DNA of 64,000 nucleotides. It comes from Varroa destructor (lineage: Eukaryota > Arthropoda > Arachnida > Mesostigmata > Varroidae). The notes beneath the pieces are model-generated. The model searched no databases. It worked only from the letters and a program-made list of their open reading frames with translations, and was not told the DNA's origin. The stretch lies in NCBI RefSeq assembly GCF_002443255.2, contig NW_019211458.1, positions 24,932,757 to 24,996,756 of the forward strand, given 5' to 3'. Shown here piece by piece: positions 1 to 13,000 of this stretch (its first letter is position 1; every line of letters begins with the position of its first letter). Position numbers and translations under genes: made by a program.

Positions 1-1710
1 TGCTCGCTGAAGGATCGTACGTTACCGAGGGCGTTGGCAGGAGACCTCCGGAAGAAAAGGATTATCGGATTCCAGAACCTGAATAGTAGGTTGCACACTC
101 TCACCTACTGTTACAGGAAGGTTGCACTCAGAGGCTTACCATTGCTTTTTTGAAGGACGACGACGCCTTTGGGGTATGCGGCCCAGCCAATGGCTTGATA
201 AACATCACAGCATGTGAGCTCTTACAGACTCTATTCAACGGTGTTTGATGATTCAAAACTGAGGGTAATCTGCTGTTATCTGTGTGCTTTCCACACCAGA
301 TATACGCTCTTGAATTTCTATGTGAAATTTTTAGACTATAATATGAACAAAGGTCACTTATTAGAGCGTCTCGTCAGTGTACCTTAAATAGCTGATTTTT
401 TAAAACCTATACATAAGGTCGTAAGCTTATGTTTCCATATACCTGTCCCGAATGCCTTAATAACTGGCGATCACATGTGGTGTGTATCTTTGGATACATT
501 CATACAAATGAAAAAAAAAGACTAAAGTCATCGTCCCTTCGCTTATCTTTGTTCTATCCTTGTAGCTCTAATGCATTCACTGGTGTTGACAAGTTGTGCC
601 TCTTAAGCGGATGATTTGACATGTGTCAATAAAAAAGAAGCTAAGACATCTGCCTAACTTTCCGATTAATTCCAACGGAACAGAACAACACGCATCCGCC
701 TTATGGTATATATATATGTATCTGTGTATACTGCTAATTGGCTGCTGATTTGCCCTTTACTTCTAAAAAGCCTTGCCCTCCTGCGGAGACTGTCTCAAAA
801 AACAGATATCTGACGAAGCTATCTAGACGCAGCTGAGATCGTTTACAGTGGCATTAGGGAAGATCTTTTTCATGCTGGGATGCAGCCGGTTAAATTCATT
901 ACTCTCGCTGACCCTGCGCGTAAGCGAAAGCCCTAACATGATTAGGTAGTGTTATCGTAATGGCTATTGTCGATATAGTACAATAACGGTGGTAAGTTTA
1001 TTTTTATGTATATATAAAGTTAATTGATGCGATATTATAAGCGGCATCGAATAACGACAGTGCACTGGCTTGAGATAATTACGGCTTACGTTTAATTCCC
1101 CCCCACGCGATACAGATCACTTGGCTCTAATTTCGAACTCTTCGAAGTGTTGTGTAATTTAGCTTCTCCGAAAAATCTCTACCGCATAGTAAAAACATCA
1201 CTTAATATTGTAGAGAGTTTGAAGAATTATAGTATCTATCCCAAAGATTTACGCTAAACTTAGTTGACTAATTGAAAGTCTCCTAGACACGAAGAAGAGA
1301 CGTGTCTTCCGCTCCCAGATTAGTTAATCTTGATATCTAACAATCTATAGGTAACAGAACCATATTATAAAACTGTCCAACTGTGAGTGGTCAACGTATA
1401 CGAAACGTTACTCTACGGTAAACTTTCTGGCCTTTGTTTATCTCTGAGAACTAGCTTATTTAATCGCAACATACAGATCGCGATTATACGTTACGCTAGT
1501 TTCTTCTAAGCGTTTGTATAAATACAATCTTGGCCTATAAGCTAAAGACAGCTGCAGTTAAGCCACCCACAAGGCCGAAGTCAAGAATCTGTAGCCTGTT
1601 CAATTTACCAAGAACTACAATAGTTAGTATGATCGCCTAAATAACGTGATGAACATTAAGATATTTCTGGGCCTATCGATATATCAAGCCACCCAAAACA
1701 GTCGACTTCT

Positions 1711-1735
1711 ATATATATATATATATATATATATA
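1711..1735. repeat. (TA)n microsatellite
   Basis: About 25 bases of perfect alternating A and T. Confidence 0.95.
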
Positions 1736-2630
1736 AGCAAACGATAAAGTGAGCTAGAACCTGTACCCACCCATCCAAGCACCTTCGTAACTTGTTCTAT
1801 CACCCCAGTAGTCAGTGACTTACTTACCGCATTGTGGATAGTGTTAAAGCTGAGTGTACAGCTTTCATTTGAGGCTCAGGCGTTCACGCTTACGCAAATT
1901 ACGTTCGATGATATAATTCTGAATGGACTGTGGATTCTATCCCAAAGGTTTACTTGATGACGTTTTACGAACGCATGACCACTATATATTGGATTGAATA
2001 CGAATTATAGGGACTGAACGAAATTTGAGCTTCCGATATCGATTTTCTATGAACATACTCAAGTATGATTTGCAAGTGTTCGAATGCAAAAATAAGACTT
2101 TATTTATAGACTAACATCTGGGTATTCAATGAATTTTAGAGGTACCGTGACAGTGCACAGGAGGGCTGAATGGACACTGGATAAATATGTTCCCCCATAG
2201 ATGTTTGTGTTATTAGAAGCAATTGAGGTTCAGAGTTTCGTTTAAATCACTTCCCAGTACCTTTCCGAGATATTGAGATTGTCTTCGTAAACTACTCGGA
2301 CCGGTGTCAAATATAAGCCTCATAAATCGTTTTAGACTCATGCTGCTGCCGACTGTGTAAATCTTTGGTAACTTATATTAAAATATCTCCCAGTAGCTCT
2401 AAAAAAAATACGTAATACATTACGTACGGCGCGTATGCACATCGTTTGTTACAGCCTTCGAATGATATTTTTAAAAGGTCGACATGCCCCCTGTGCAATA
2501 TCACCCCAATGGGCAGTGATATCCGCGGTGTTGTAGGAACCCAACTTGCGTATGTTGTGATTTGCCCTAGTTAAACAGCTGTATTTGAGAAAATGGCCGA
2601 CTCGGACTACAATACGATGCAAGCCAGGGT

Positions 2631-2695
2631 TGGCACTCGAATCTGAGACCTCGTCATTGTAAGCGTGTCACTCTGACCACATAACGCTAGGGACG
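2631..2695 (-). repeat. tRNA-derived SINE-like relic
   Basis: On the minus strand the sequence has an A-box-like GTGGTCAGAGTGACACGC followed about 25 bases later by a B-box-like CAGATTCGAGTGCC. Spacing and order resemble a tRNA gene, but no acceptor stem pairs well, so a decayed tRNA-derived SINE is more likely than a working tRNA. Confidence 0.35.
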
Positions 2696-3825
2696 CAACT
2701 AACAATACGGGCGGTAACTCTTACCCATTACGCTACTACCTAACAAAAGGTAAATTAACTCGTAGTTCTTGTTTTAATATACAAGCAAGTTCTCAGTTTT
2801 CATTGTTCGAGTCTATCTTCACTGTTTATAAAGTGTTTAGTCATCTTCGAAAAACTGCCATGTATCGGTAAGCACGATCGCTAATTATCCCAACTTTAAC
2901 ACAACGAAGCACTGCTGCCATACGTTTGCAACAGGCTGTCACACGTAAATGACGGTCATCTGACTACAGAAGGTAAATCTCTGCACAGTATGGGAGTGAC
3001 AAGTCTTCAGCTATTTAGTAGCAGAGGGTAATAAGGACAATTCTGAAACAATCGAATTGTATTGATACAAACAGAATAACATTATATTTTTCATTTTGCC
3101 AATTACTTTAATGTTACGATTACTGTCATTCCAGTGTTCCGGTATAAAACCTTATGTTCCTCCCTTGAATTTACACTCTAGATTTACGGTTGAAAACATT
3201 TAGTTCCGACCTTTGGTAAATCTCTTACGATGTTGACACACGGACAAAACAATAAGCTAACCGTTTATTATCAAGTTAGAACTGAGGTTTGCAATGGGGT
3301 ATTTTACGGACTAGTCGCATGACCAGGCAATGTTTCAGCCTTCAAGCTAGATATGTCTAGCGGTTCCAATTTGTTTGCATTCTGTAGGTGTGTTTAATTC
3401 GACTGTGGGTATACTAGCCTAACAGGTTTGTTCGGTAAATTTATATTAGAAAAGTTAGCATTTTAAGCCTGCAAAAAAACTGTTAACAGAGATATCTATA
3501 ACTCATATTTCAAGCTTAGCTGACATTGTATAGCATTCTGTTAATTAACGCATATCGACAGTATTAGACATTTGTACACAATCTAAAGTTGTCGAATTTC
3601 CGTGTGTATGTTATTCCGTCGGGGCCTCACAGATAGATTTTTTATAGGGAATTTGAAGCGTATCTCTGTAGCACTAATATCTTTGGCCTCGCCAATTTGG
3701 GTTCCTTTGAATAATCGAAATCTTTCCTCAGTGGAAAAATTCTGCAGTTGCTTTAATAAGAAACACCTGACACTTCCATAGCTTACATAGAAATGAGCAA
3801 TGTTTTTCTTTTACACCCTGTGCAG

Positions 3826-4045
3826 CGACTACTCTCCAGCAAGCTGGCTCGAGTGGAAAAAGCACGTCTTGGCTCAAAAGCACAGCGTTGAAGATCGACA
3901 ATCGACTAAGCGCAGACAGGAAGATCAGCTCCTAATCGAGCTGAAATACTCACTGGATCAAGACACAACAAGCACCGCTGGAAAACCTGTGGTAACCGTC
4001 ATCAAGAAGGACGAAACCATGACACGCAAGGCCGTACAACCTGTG
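3826..4045 (+). CDS. TNS: Tensin exon: charged linker
   Basis: The acceptor CCCTGTGCAG precedes 3826 and the donor GTAAAG follows 4045. The exon enters with one base completing a codon and leaves at a codon boundary. It reads DYSPASWLEWKKHVLAQKHS and then a Lys/Glu/Gln-rich stretch ending in KAVQPV. Tryptophan-containing linker pieces like this precede the SH2 in arthropod tensins; that comparison is from memory. The linker itself has no domain. Placement is supported by matching phase with the next exon 305 bases downstream. Confidence 0.8.
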
Positions 4046-7000
4046 GTAAAGACCACTATGTGGCACATGATTATAAGTCTAATTTAATTTTTTACGTTTA
4101 CGTTACGTACGTATAATGGTAACACCTCTTTTAAATACTGCTTTGTTCATAAATCTACTCTTGGAAATGGCTAATTATTTGATCGAAACTATCGTTATCT
4201 ATCTCATACAATCGATAGTTGACAACCTAATTCTAGGCGTTTTAGAACCCTATGCCTGAGTCACATGTTGTACAGTAAGTGACTGATCGCTATTACGGCT
4301 ATAACAAATGAGCCAAATTTAATTGTTGTCGTGGGCCACCCTGTGAACAGCGACACGTATCGGATACGATGCCGTTCCTCCAACGTGCAGCAATCTCCCC
4401 TTCATTGCCACACTCACCTCGTTCTCCAGGGTCCCCTTACGCACAGCACTCGCCAAAATCAGCGCTTCGACGACAGCCATCTCTTCCTACACGGGCCATG
4501 ATCTCCGGGTTCGAACACGAAGATTACTCCCACGAACGCGAACAAGAGTTCCAACGGCCAGCCACCCCCACAAGAATGGTAAGTCAGAAACACCGTAATA
4601 ATAGGCAAAAGTGGAGTTTGTACAAAAACTTGGACTGTTTCAATCGTCCAAGTTGTGAGGAACCAATTGCTCTGACATTTGTCGCTTTTTCGCAGGGATC
4701 ACTCTACGTCTTTTGAAATATCTGAGCTATCTGCTTTGAAATATATAGTGGGTACAAGATACACACCCGGATAAGGTTCCAGTGCGTTACTTGAGGCATT
4801 ATATGCTGGTCATCTTCCAAATAAAAAATAATGCTAACCAAACAATAGAATATATTTATTAAATGTTGTGTGATAATGAGTCAGAGCATTTCTTAGTAGG
4901 TGACGTTAGGTAGGCGTTGCGAGACGTTCGAGGAACTTCAGGCATTATTGGACGAAAGTTTTACTCTCAAACTAAGTGAGAACCTGCTAATTAGTTGAGA
5001 GTAACTCTACCGTTAGTAAACAGTTTCAACTCGCTGGCATGTGGTCGAAAGGATAGATATGACGCTGCATCTTGTACAACGAACTGAGACGGGTACAAAA
5101 GGGTCCTTTGTATTAAGCTGGTATTGGTAGTAACCAATTGACGTTCTATACCGATACGAAACACAAAACATCGTCATAAGTTGGTTCGAAATAGCTACGA
5201 ATTTTGCGGAAGCGAAAATATCTGCCGAACGAAGGTTTCCCTGTGTGTTTTCCATTTTGGAAAGGGAACGCTGCTCGTTTTGAAATTCTAAAGCTCTGTT
5301 AAAGCGTTAACTCGGATATATAATGCCCATAAGACTAAATAGTTCAATTGAAACTAAAAGGGCTTTATTGGTGATAGAAGAAAAAAGCCCGTTGCAGCAT
5401 AGCGCTCATCTCCGCACTTTCACCCTCCTTGCTTTTTGGCACTGTTGCTTATTTAGATCAATGCCATATCGGGCTGCTTAACTAGAAAACAGCTTTTTAA
5501 AGTCAAAAAATTCATCTCCGGCTATTTGAACTCAAAAAGCAAAAAACTCTACTGCAAGGAAATCCGTGACTTATTTAATAAGCGGCATAAGAACATAAAT
5601 GATAATGGCATTACTTCAGTCACCGGTATCTCGACACTGCTTTAGAAAATAACGTTGAATATCGGCTAGAAGAGTTAATGTCTACATTTTTGCATCTAGT
5701 CCATACGGCAGCTGATAATTTTTTACGGGCATTTTTTCGATAGATGATTTGCGCAACAATCGAATTAGTAAAAATCTAAATACACACACATACGCATATA
5801 TATAATACCCGTTTTGCTATTATTAAATAAAAGAAGTGGCAGTTTATATCAGGGCAAAAGTCATTACCGCGGTTCTTCGTTTAGAGACGTCGAAACCAAA
5901 AAGTCATATTAGCTCGCGGCACAATACATTCATCGGACAGTTCAGTAGAACAATAGTCTGTCCCCTATCTATATTTATGTCTCAGTTCTATTTAAATAAC
6001 TTTACAGTAAAGTTCACCTTAAAAAAAGCCATTCAGCCAACCGGAATCTGCACCATTTCATAACGGTGTTGAATGCCCTGAATTCAGTAAATAAATCATG
6101 TGTAAAGTATTCATTTTATTTAGGCACCGCCTTATATGAGACAGGTTACATGGTTTCAACGGATTCCAAGGCTTGACTAGCGCTCTATGCAGAGCGATTC
6201 AATCGAGCGTACGACAGAGTACCTTAATCATGCGTCAAATGCGATACAAAATTCTTATATGCAGGCTATATAACGAATATCATTACCGTCACCGGATCTA
6301 CCACGCACGAGGCCGGGTGACCACGCGCTCCGTAATAAATATGTATGCGGAGTCGAGTAAAATACTAGTTTCTGCCTTACGGTACTGCCTAGCTCGGCTT
6401 ACTACTCACTCATAGGCTCATTAGCAGCGCCAGACAACACCTACTAGCCGTTAGCTGAAAGCTCTGAAATGCTATTATAGGCAGCCGAACGACTGTAGTC
6501 CCTCCGATCAAACGTCATCCTCACGTTTATGGTACGATATGAATGCAGTATGGGCCATTCCGCAGTCTTTATGTACCAAATGATGGTGTTTCTTCGACGC
6601 GCCGTCGGCATCTGTCGACTATGTCAAACGCGAAAACCGAACGTCAGCCCTCGACAATGACAGAAACAGCGAAATCACGTACACCGTCTAGTTGCAGAAG
6701 CTAGAAGAGTGTATCAGGTTAGCTGACGGCGTCTCCTCGTTTTTTGCTTCATTATTTATCTCTGCCGACGAGGTATTAGGATCGTTTCTATAGCGATTCA
6801 GTCAACGTATTACGACTATGCAGTAATAATATTAGCGAGAGCCGACAGCAGGGCTAAGGACGTTCCGAAGTTCAATCTTCGACGTGGTGGTCGTTTAAAT
6901 AGATGACAATTCCAGTTGAGCAGCGCTCGGCTCAACGATCGAAGCCCTGGGAAGAACGTCGTTGAGGTTATGTTGTATTAATAATTCTCAGTCACGTTAA

Positions 7001-10000
7001 TTAATCGGCTATCGGCGTCCAGTATCGATTAAATGAAATACCACCTGTCCAGTCGTGTCGAAGATTGTTTATTATAAAAACTAATAAAATAAGTGTCGCT
7101 GCAGTTCTATAACGACCGTTGATTTCGCGATAGCGCCGGAGTCATTTCAGAATAATGTTCGATTCGGCACCGGCCTCTCGCTGACGGTTTCAAATATTTT
7201 TTAAGGAAAAATCAATTTTCTACAGAATATTAGGCCTAGAACATTATTTTTCGTTGATACGAATGTAGCAAACTTTGCGGGCTTTGTCGCTTCTAATAGA
7301 CGCCTCTTTTTTAGTGGCGTTTTACTAGAAAATTTTACATTAGACAAAAGCAAAATCCATCGTTTGCTTTGTCACGAAGTCATTGTTTACTTTATAATTA
7401 ATTAGAGTAGTAAGCCAGAGCTCACTGAGCACCTACGTATCCAACTCACGCCTAACGCTACTATCGTTCCTTATTTAGTAGATAAACAAGAAAAATCGTA
7501 ACCAATACACGCTTCTCCTCGTCCGATTTTCTTTTTTTTTTTTCGATCGTATACTCTTGTATAAATCTCTATGTTCTGTCAGTGTTCTGGACGGATCATT
7601 TAGCTAGCCAAACAATGGGTTAACCATCTGGTGTTGGTAAAGACCAGTTCTCCATTTAGGGTTCGTCCTCCTCACCTTGACAGTCCGTCATAGGACAACA
7701 GCATCGACTGAACACGCTGGCCAGGGCGCTTACCTTCCGCGCGCGCGCGGACCTTTACCTCTCGATAGAATCGACTACCATGAAAGGATTCAGATAGCTG
7801 GTGGTCGTTCTGCCACAAAGGGACTGCTTGTGGTTCTTCTAACACTCTGCTAAATTGTGACCACTTTTTCAATTTATATACGTATAATACAGTGTGTAAT
7901 AGATGATCAGCACGTGTGCGATGTTTACGGCTGGATATCTATAATCCAAGTGCTTAGGCTAATGGAAGATGAAGACGTGAAATTAGAAGTTGGCATTATA
8001 CGTCGTACTCCGTGGGAAATAAAACCGTTAGGACCTCTGACTGCACCAACAAGGCGTATAACCTCGTAGGATCAATGAAATACAGCCAGCGCAAAACAAG
8101 ACGGATACAATAACGTACACTAGAAAGAGGCCAATAAAGCGGTATATCAATCTGATAGATCCATGTAAACATGGTGCCAATGAAAAACATTCAATGAGTG
8201 GTGTGATGTTCGGTACGCTAACACGGTAGTGACATTGTAATGTGTGCGTGCTATGGTCCCGCAACGTGCTAGTCGACAAGATGTAATACAGACTTTGTGG
8301 ATTATGTGTAAATTTATTTGGACCCGGCTGTCCATTTGCAAACGCGTCGAAAAATGGCTTATCTTTACGGAAAGAGACACAATGAATAGCCTTCTAGAAA
8401 CGACTATGGTGCATGTATAGAGCGCAAGATAAACAGCATACTGAACGCCTTTCATAGTTAGCTAACCGTTCATGCTAAACGTACGTCTGTATTCGCTCAT
8501 TGACAAGAATGCATCGTTTGACTTAGGATAGTAGGTCGCTCATTGGGACGTTTTGGCATCGTGGGAAAAACAAGCTATTGGAGATAGGCAGGATGATAAA
8601 AAATAACTTTTTTTCCTCTTTACTTATATTTAATGCTATACGTGTGGCTAACAAACATGAATAAAATAAATATAAACATTACAAACATTACAAACATTGA
8701 CATGCATAATACTATACATTCGGCCTGGTACAGGAAGCAATAATTGATCAAGAAAATGTTTCCATATAAACTACCTTAAACTGTGGAAGCCAAAGCAGGC
8801 TATCGATGGGCCAATTTGGGCCTAGGTCTGATTTTCAAGGTTCATCAATAAGTGAATCAAACTCGAATGCTTTCTGAATTAAAACTTTGCGAGACGTGAG
8901 TAACGTTAAAGCAAGTTAGAGTTAAACTGTGATTTATAGCTAAGATACCGAACGAAAAACACGAATGTACTCTGTACGTTTAAGCTTTTCCTTGGAAAGG
9001 TATGCTGTTATAGCATAGCCGGGAATTGCATCAGTAACCGGCTCCGTTACGTGAAGTTATAGTACGGCCTCAGATGTTTGACTGAGTTATCCACAAACTG
9101 AATTACTATTTCTTTTCAATGAGTTTGTAATAAGAAAAAAAGAATTGAAAATTATCATTTATTTAGAAAGAAGATTTTGCGGACTTGTCGATGAAGACCA
9201 ATAAACGAATCACGTAATTTTCATCTGAGCCTAAGAGTTAAGCTTTTTCAAAGAAGATGTTTTACTGTCAACGAATAAGGGTTTAATAAAAGCCCAAATT
9301 CTCACTAGAGGATAAAGTGATTGATATTCCGAATATATTTCTAGCAGAGCTGATTCCGCTGAAAAACAGCAAAACAGACAGATTCGAATATACAACTTTT
9401 ATAATATAATCCGAAAGAACGCTTACTACGAGATGCCAGAATCTCTTGCTACTTGTACATGATTGATTAGCGTAAAGAGCTGGACTAACGAAACCAACAG
9501 AGAGCAGAGTGTCTCAAGTCAAACCATTATTCCAAGCTTGCCTAATTCATATGTTACGTGAACGTCACCTACATCTGCCTGTCAGAAATTCCCGGATCAA
9601 ACATAGCATAAACGAAAAAATCTTCTCTTTTAAAGCGTACAATTGCCTGTTGTGTTGACACACTCGAATGATAAATGGTAGGACCAGGTTTACAACAGGC
9701 TTTCAAACCTACCGTGTAGTAACGTTTGCCGCTTTCAAATATGTAGCTATCTCTAGCCGTGCGGACATACTCACACCTAGCGTAACGTGTTTGTTATTGT
9801 ATTTTTGTGTTTGTCAGAACGCGGTCTTGCTGTCGTCTACTATAGACGATCAGAAAGATTTATTATTATCTGCTAAGAACGAAACACTTGGCGTATACCG
9901 TAAATTTCTATGAGTCAACCATAAATCTGTCATCGTAATCTAAATAAACAGTTTTTATTGGCTAAAGCTTGTTGTTGTAGCCAATAAACAAATCAGCCTC

Positions 10001-13000
10001 ATGTGTTTGTGTTTCATTTTTCATCGCTTCGAACGTGATTATTTGAATGAAATTCAGTGTGTCTTCGTCTCGTTACCCCGTTTTTGCCTGGACAAGGGTA
10101 TTGTTTCGGCTGGTCATCCTGTGTCAGTAGCTGGCGGTTTTCATAGTTTGCGATTTTTACGCAAGTATGTTGTTTCTATATGCTGCGACAGTGTCACATG
10201 GCTACATATACGTGATAATAGTTCGATTGTACGGATGAGCAGCGTCATAATTGTGTGACAAATATTATTACCGTAATCAGCCCGAAGCGATAATGGTATG
10301 CCATTAATTTTACCTAAAGGATAGGATAGGATAGGATAGGACAGCGCTGAAAAGTCATAGACTTGAATCGACAGGGTCGCTGCGCTCCATTGTCTACTGT
10401 CTGATGAGATCTAGGGAAATCATTTTGTAAAAGATCGGCTGATTGATCTGAGCTGAACGCGATGTAAACAGTGTCGTAAATACACATCCCGCTTGTGAAT
10501 TTTTTTTTGTTAATCATATTTTAATTGGTCCACGTTGACGCTACTGTCAAAGAGTTGGCGTACCTTCATGCGTATATTTGCAGCGATTGACACCTCTAGT
10601 GTGCTCGAAGGTCGTTGCAGTTCCAGTTGCCAGAGATGTTCACGGGTCGAGTTGTCTGCATCTTTCGGGTGCCATTTTGTGGCGTAAAACGCTTACATCC
10701 TATAGCAGCGCCTCTTTAATATTACGGGCTCGTCCACTGCGCACCGTCGATCGGTGAATCCTGCACGCGCCATAGAAATCTCAGCTGATGATATTTGCGC
10801 GGGGCGATATGCTACAAGTCGATACACAGAAGCATGGCGAAACGTGAAACGCTACTAGTCTGTACGCTGTTTGACTTTCACCATGAACGTACAGATGCTC
10901 TGAAGCCACTACATCGACAGACAATGATGGAGATCTATGGCATTTACACGCTGCAGCACGTCTGCCTCAGTGAAAATTCGGCATCTGACTGAAACCGGAT
11001 TGGTAAATCGGTGAATCATTTACAGACGCGGCCGGCTCAAGACGGAGAGAGCGGCCGTTTACGACCACGTGCTAATGCGATCTGTGGCGTTGCCACCATC
11101 AGGACGATAGTGCGATTCGTACTTTTACCGCTAATGCCGGCCGATAGCAAAAAGGAGTTTTGACGATGAGCTTCTTTTCAACTTTCTACTCGTCCGTCCG
11201 CTGCTTTCAGTTAGAGTGCGCTGCCTAGAGGGACTCTCGCGACGTACAGCAGGAGTCAATAAGCTAGATAGAGGCGAGAATCATTCGGAAGTAGCCTGTG
11301 ACCCACTCCGCCTGCAAATCGCGTTGATGATGACGATGATATAGCGGTGGGGCAATATTACGGAGATGGTGCCGAGTAGCATTTTCGTACACGAAAATGC
11401 TGGAAGTGGTTGTGTGATTTTGATCTCGTGGTGATCATTCGCGTCGACTGCGCCGGATAGGTATTACGCTCGAGTGAATGACGTAGTGTTTTTTTTTTAG
11501 CGATCCCTGCTATTTTTACTATGCTAACGAGCCCTCGGGACGATATAGTATAGCTGAGATCAGGGCCGCTCGTAGAACGTTGAAATCTAGTAAGTTTAAT
11601 AAAACACAGAAAAGAGCGTACGTAACATGATCTTATTATAATATAATCTTTAGGGCTAATGCCGAAAAATAGCGCGGAGACTGGAAATGAATGCTTTGTA
11701 TGATTTTTTAGTAGGAAATGTGCTTTTGTACTAAGGATAACAGCGAGTCATAGTATCTATTAATTTGTTAGCAATAGAAGTACCGCGCAGGCAGCCTAGA
11801 AGCATACTGTAGCTGACTGATCTATTCTAAACAGGGAAAACACCCGCCTTTAAGCCGGCAAGTTCGGTTGTTAGAATGCCGTTGTACAGGCAGACCCCAT
11901 CTGTATGCTGCCCGTACAAAATCCTTTCTACAAGGTAAATGCATGTCTGTCCTATACTTAGATATCGGCCAAGCGCGTCTTGACTACTTGTACTTGTAAA
12001 GGCTATGGACGAATGCGTTTTTGCGTTATGTCGAATCCCTTCATCGTCGTAATTAATTTTTGGCTCAATAGTAAGAAAAGGGATTTCTACGAAACTGGCC
12101 GATGATAGCAGAAACAAGATCAGTCCTATGTTCGGAATATTAGGGACATAGTGAAAGCAAAAACCGCAGTCCAAAGGATGTAGGTTTAAGGCCTATTGTC
12201 CGGTAGACCTAATTCATAGGCGGTTATTTTTGTAAAGGAGCTCTCTGAGTCCATCGTTAGTCTACCTATGCTTGAGTTGACTGAAGACTGTATTATATCC
12301 ATTTTGGATAATCAATTAGTAAAAATATTGTAAATTTCCTAAATGTGGAAAGCCAATCTTTTTTTTTTTTACTTTTGTAGCGTCTTCATTTTCAAGAAGC
12401 GTAAAATATATAAATTATATAATTGTAATTTTTCATAATTAGTAATAACTACATCGAATTTGTTATTGTCAAGCCTAACAGTCGGACGCACATTGTGATT
12501 ATTAAGAAAAGTATTGCTCCGCATTAAAGAGGCGAACTTTTAATAGGTCGTTGGGCAATCTTAATCCACGTACAAACCTCAAGCCGTGTCGTAAGCGATG
12601 ATTTGAGTTGTGTCATCTACAAAACCATAACATGCAAGTTACCTGCATACTTTTTACTGTGAAGATCTGTATTCGAAATAGAGCTCAGTCAAAGAAAATG
12701 TTACAATGAAATTTACGTGCTCGTAGTCAATCACATCTTATGTCCTAAACACCATCCCTGTGAAGAAGTGACATGATGCCTATTTGATTGTGTAAAATCG
12801 TTTGCCTCAATCTAATAGAAGTGAAATAAAAAGTCAGCTTCTTTCTCTGCTACGTACGCGTAGTTTCGTGATTGATGTAGATGGGTCTTTACGATCACAC
12901 TTATTCTCAAACATGATTCTTCATAAGGAACTTTTAGGTACAACGGTATCTCGAGGCCGCATAGTTTGTGTTGATAAGTACGTTTCTTTTCCCCGTACCT

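Larger units (their letters stand above)
1..3825. other. Sequence upstream of the first recognised tensin exon
   Basis: Most of this is AT-rich sequence without supported genes. At the very start, bases 3-83 read LAEGSYVTEGVGRRPPEEKD and IPEPE before TAG; this could be the tail of a tensin or other exon cut by the window edge, but no donor fits well. A (TA)n run (1711-1735) and a tRNA-like relic (about 2631-2695) are the only other structures. The annotated small open frame near 429-614 is not supported. Confidence 0.4.
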
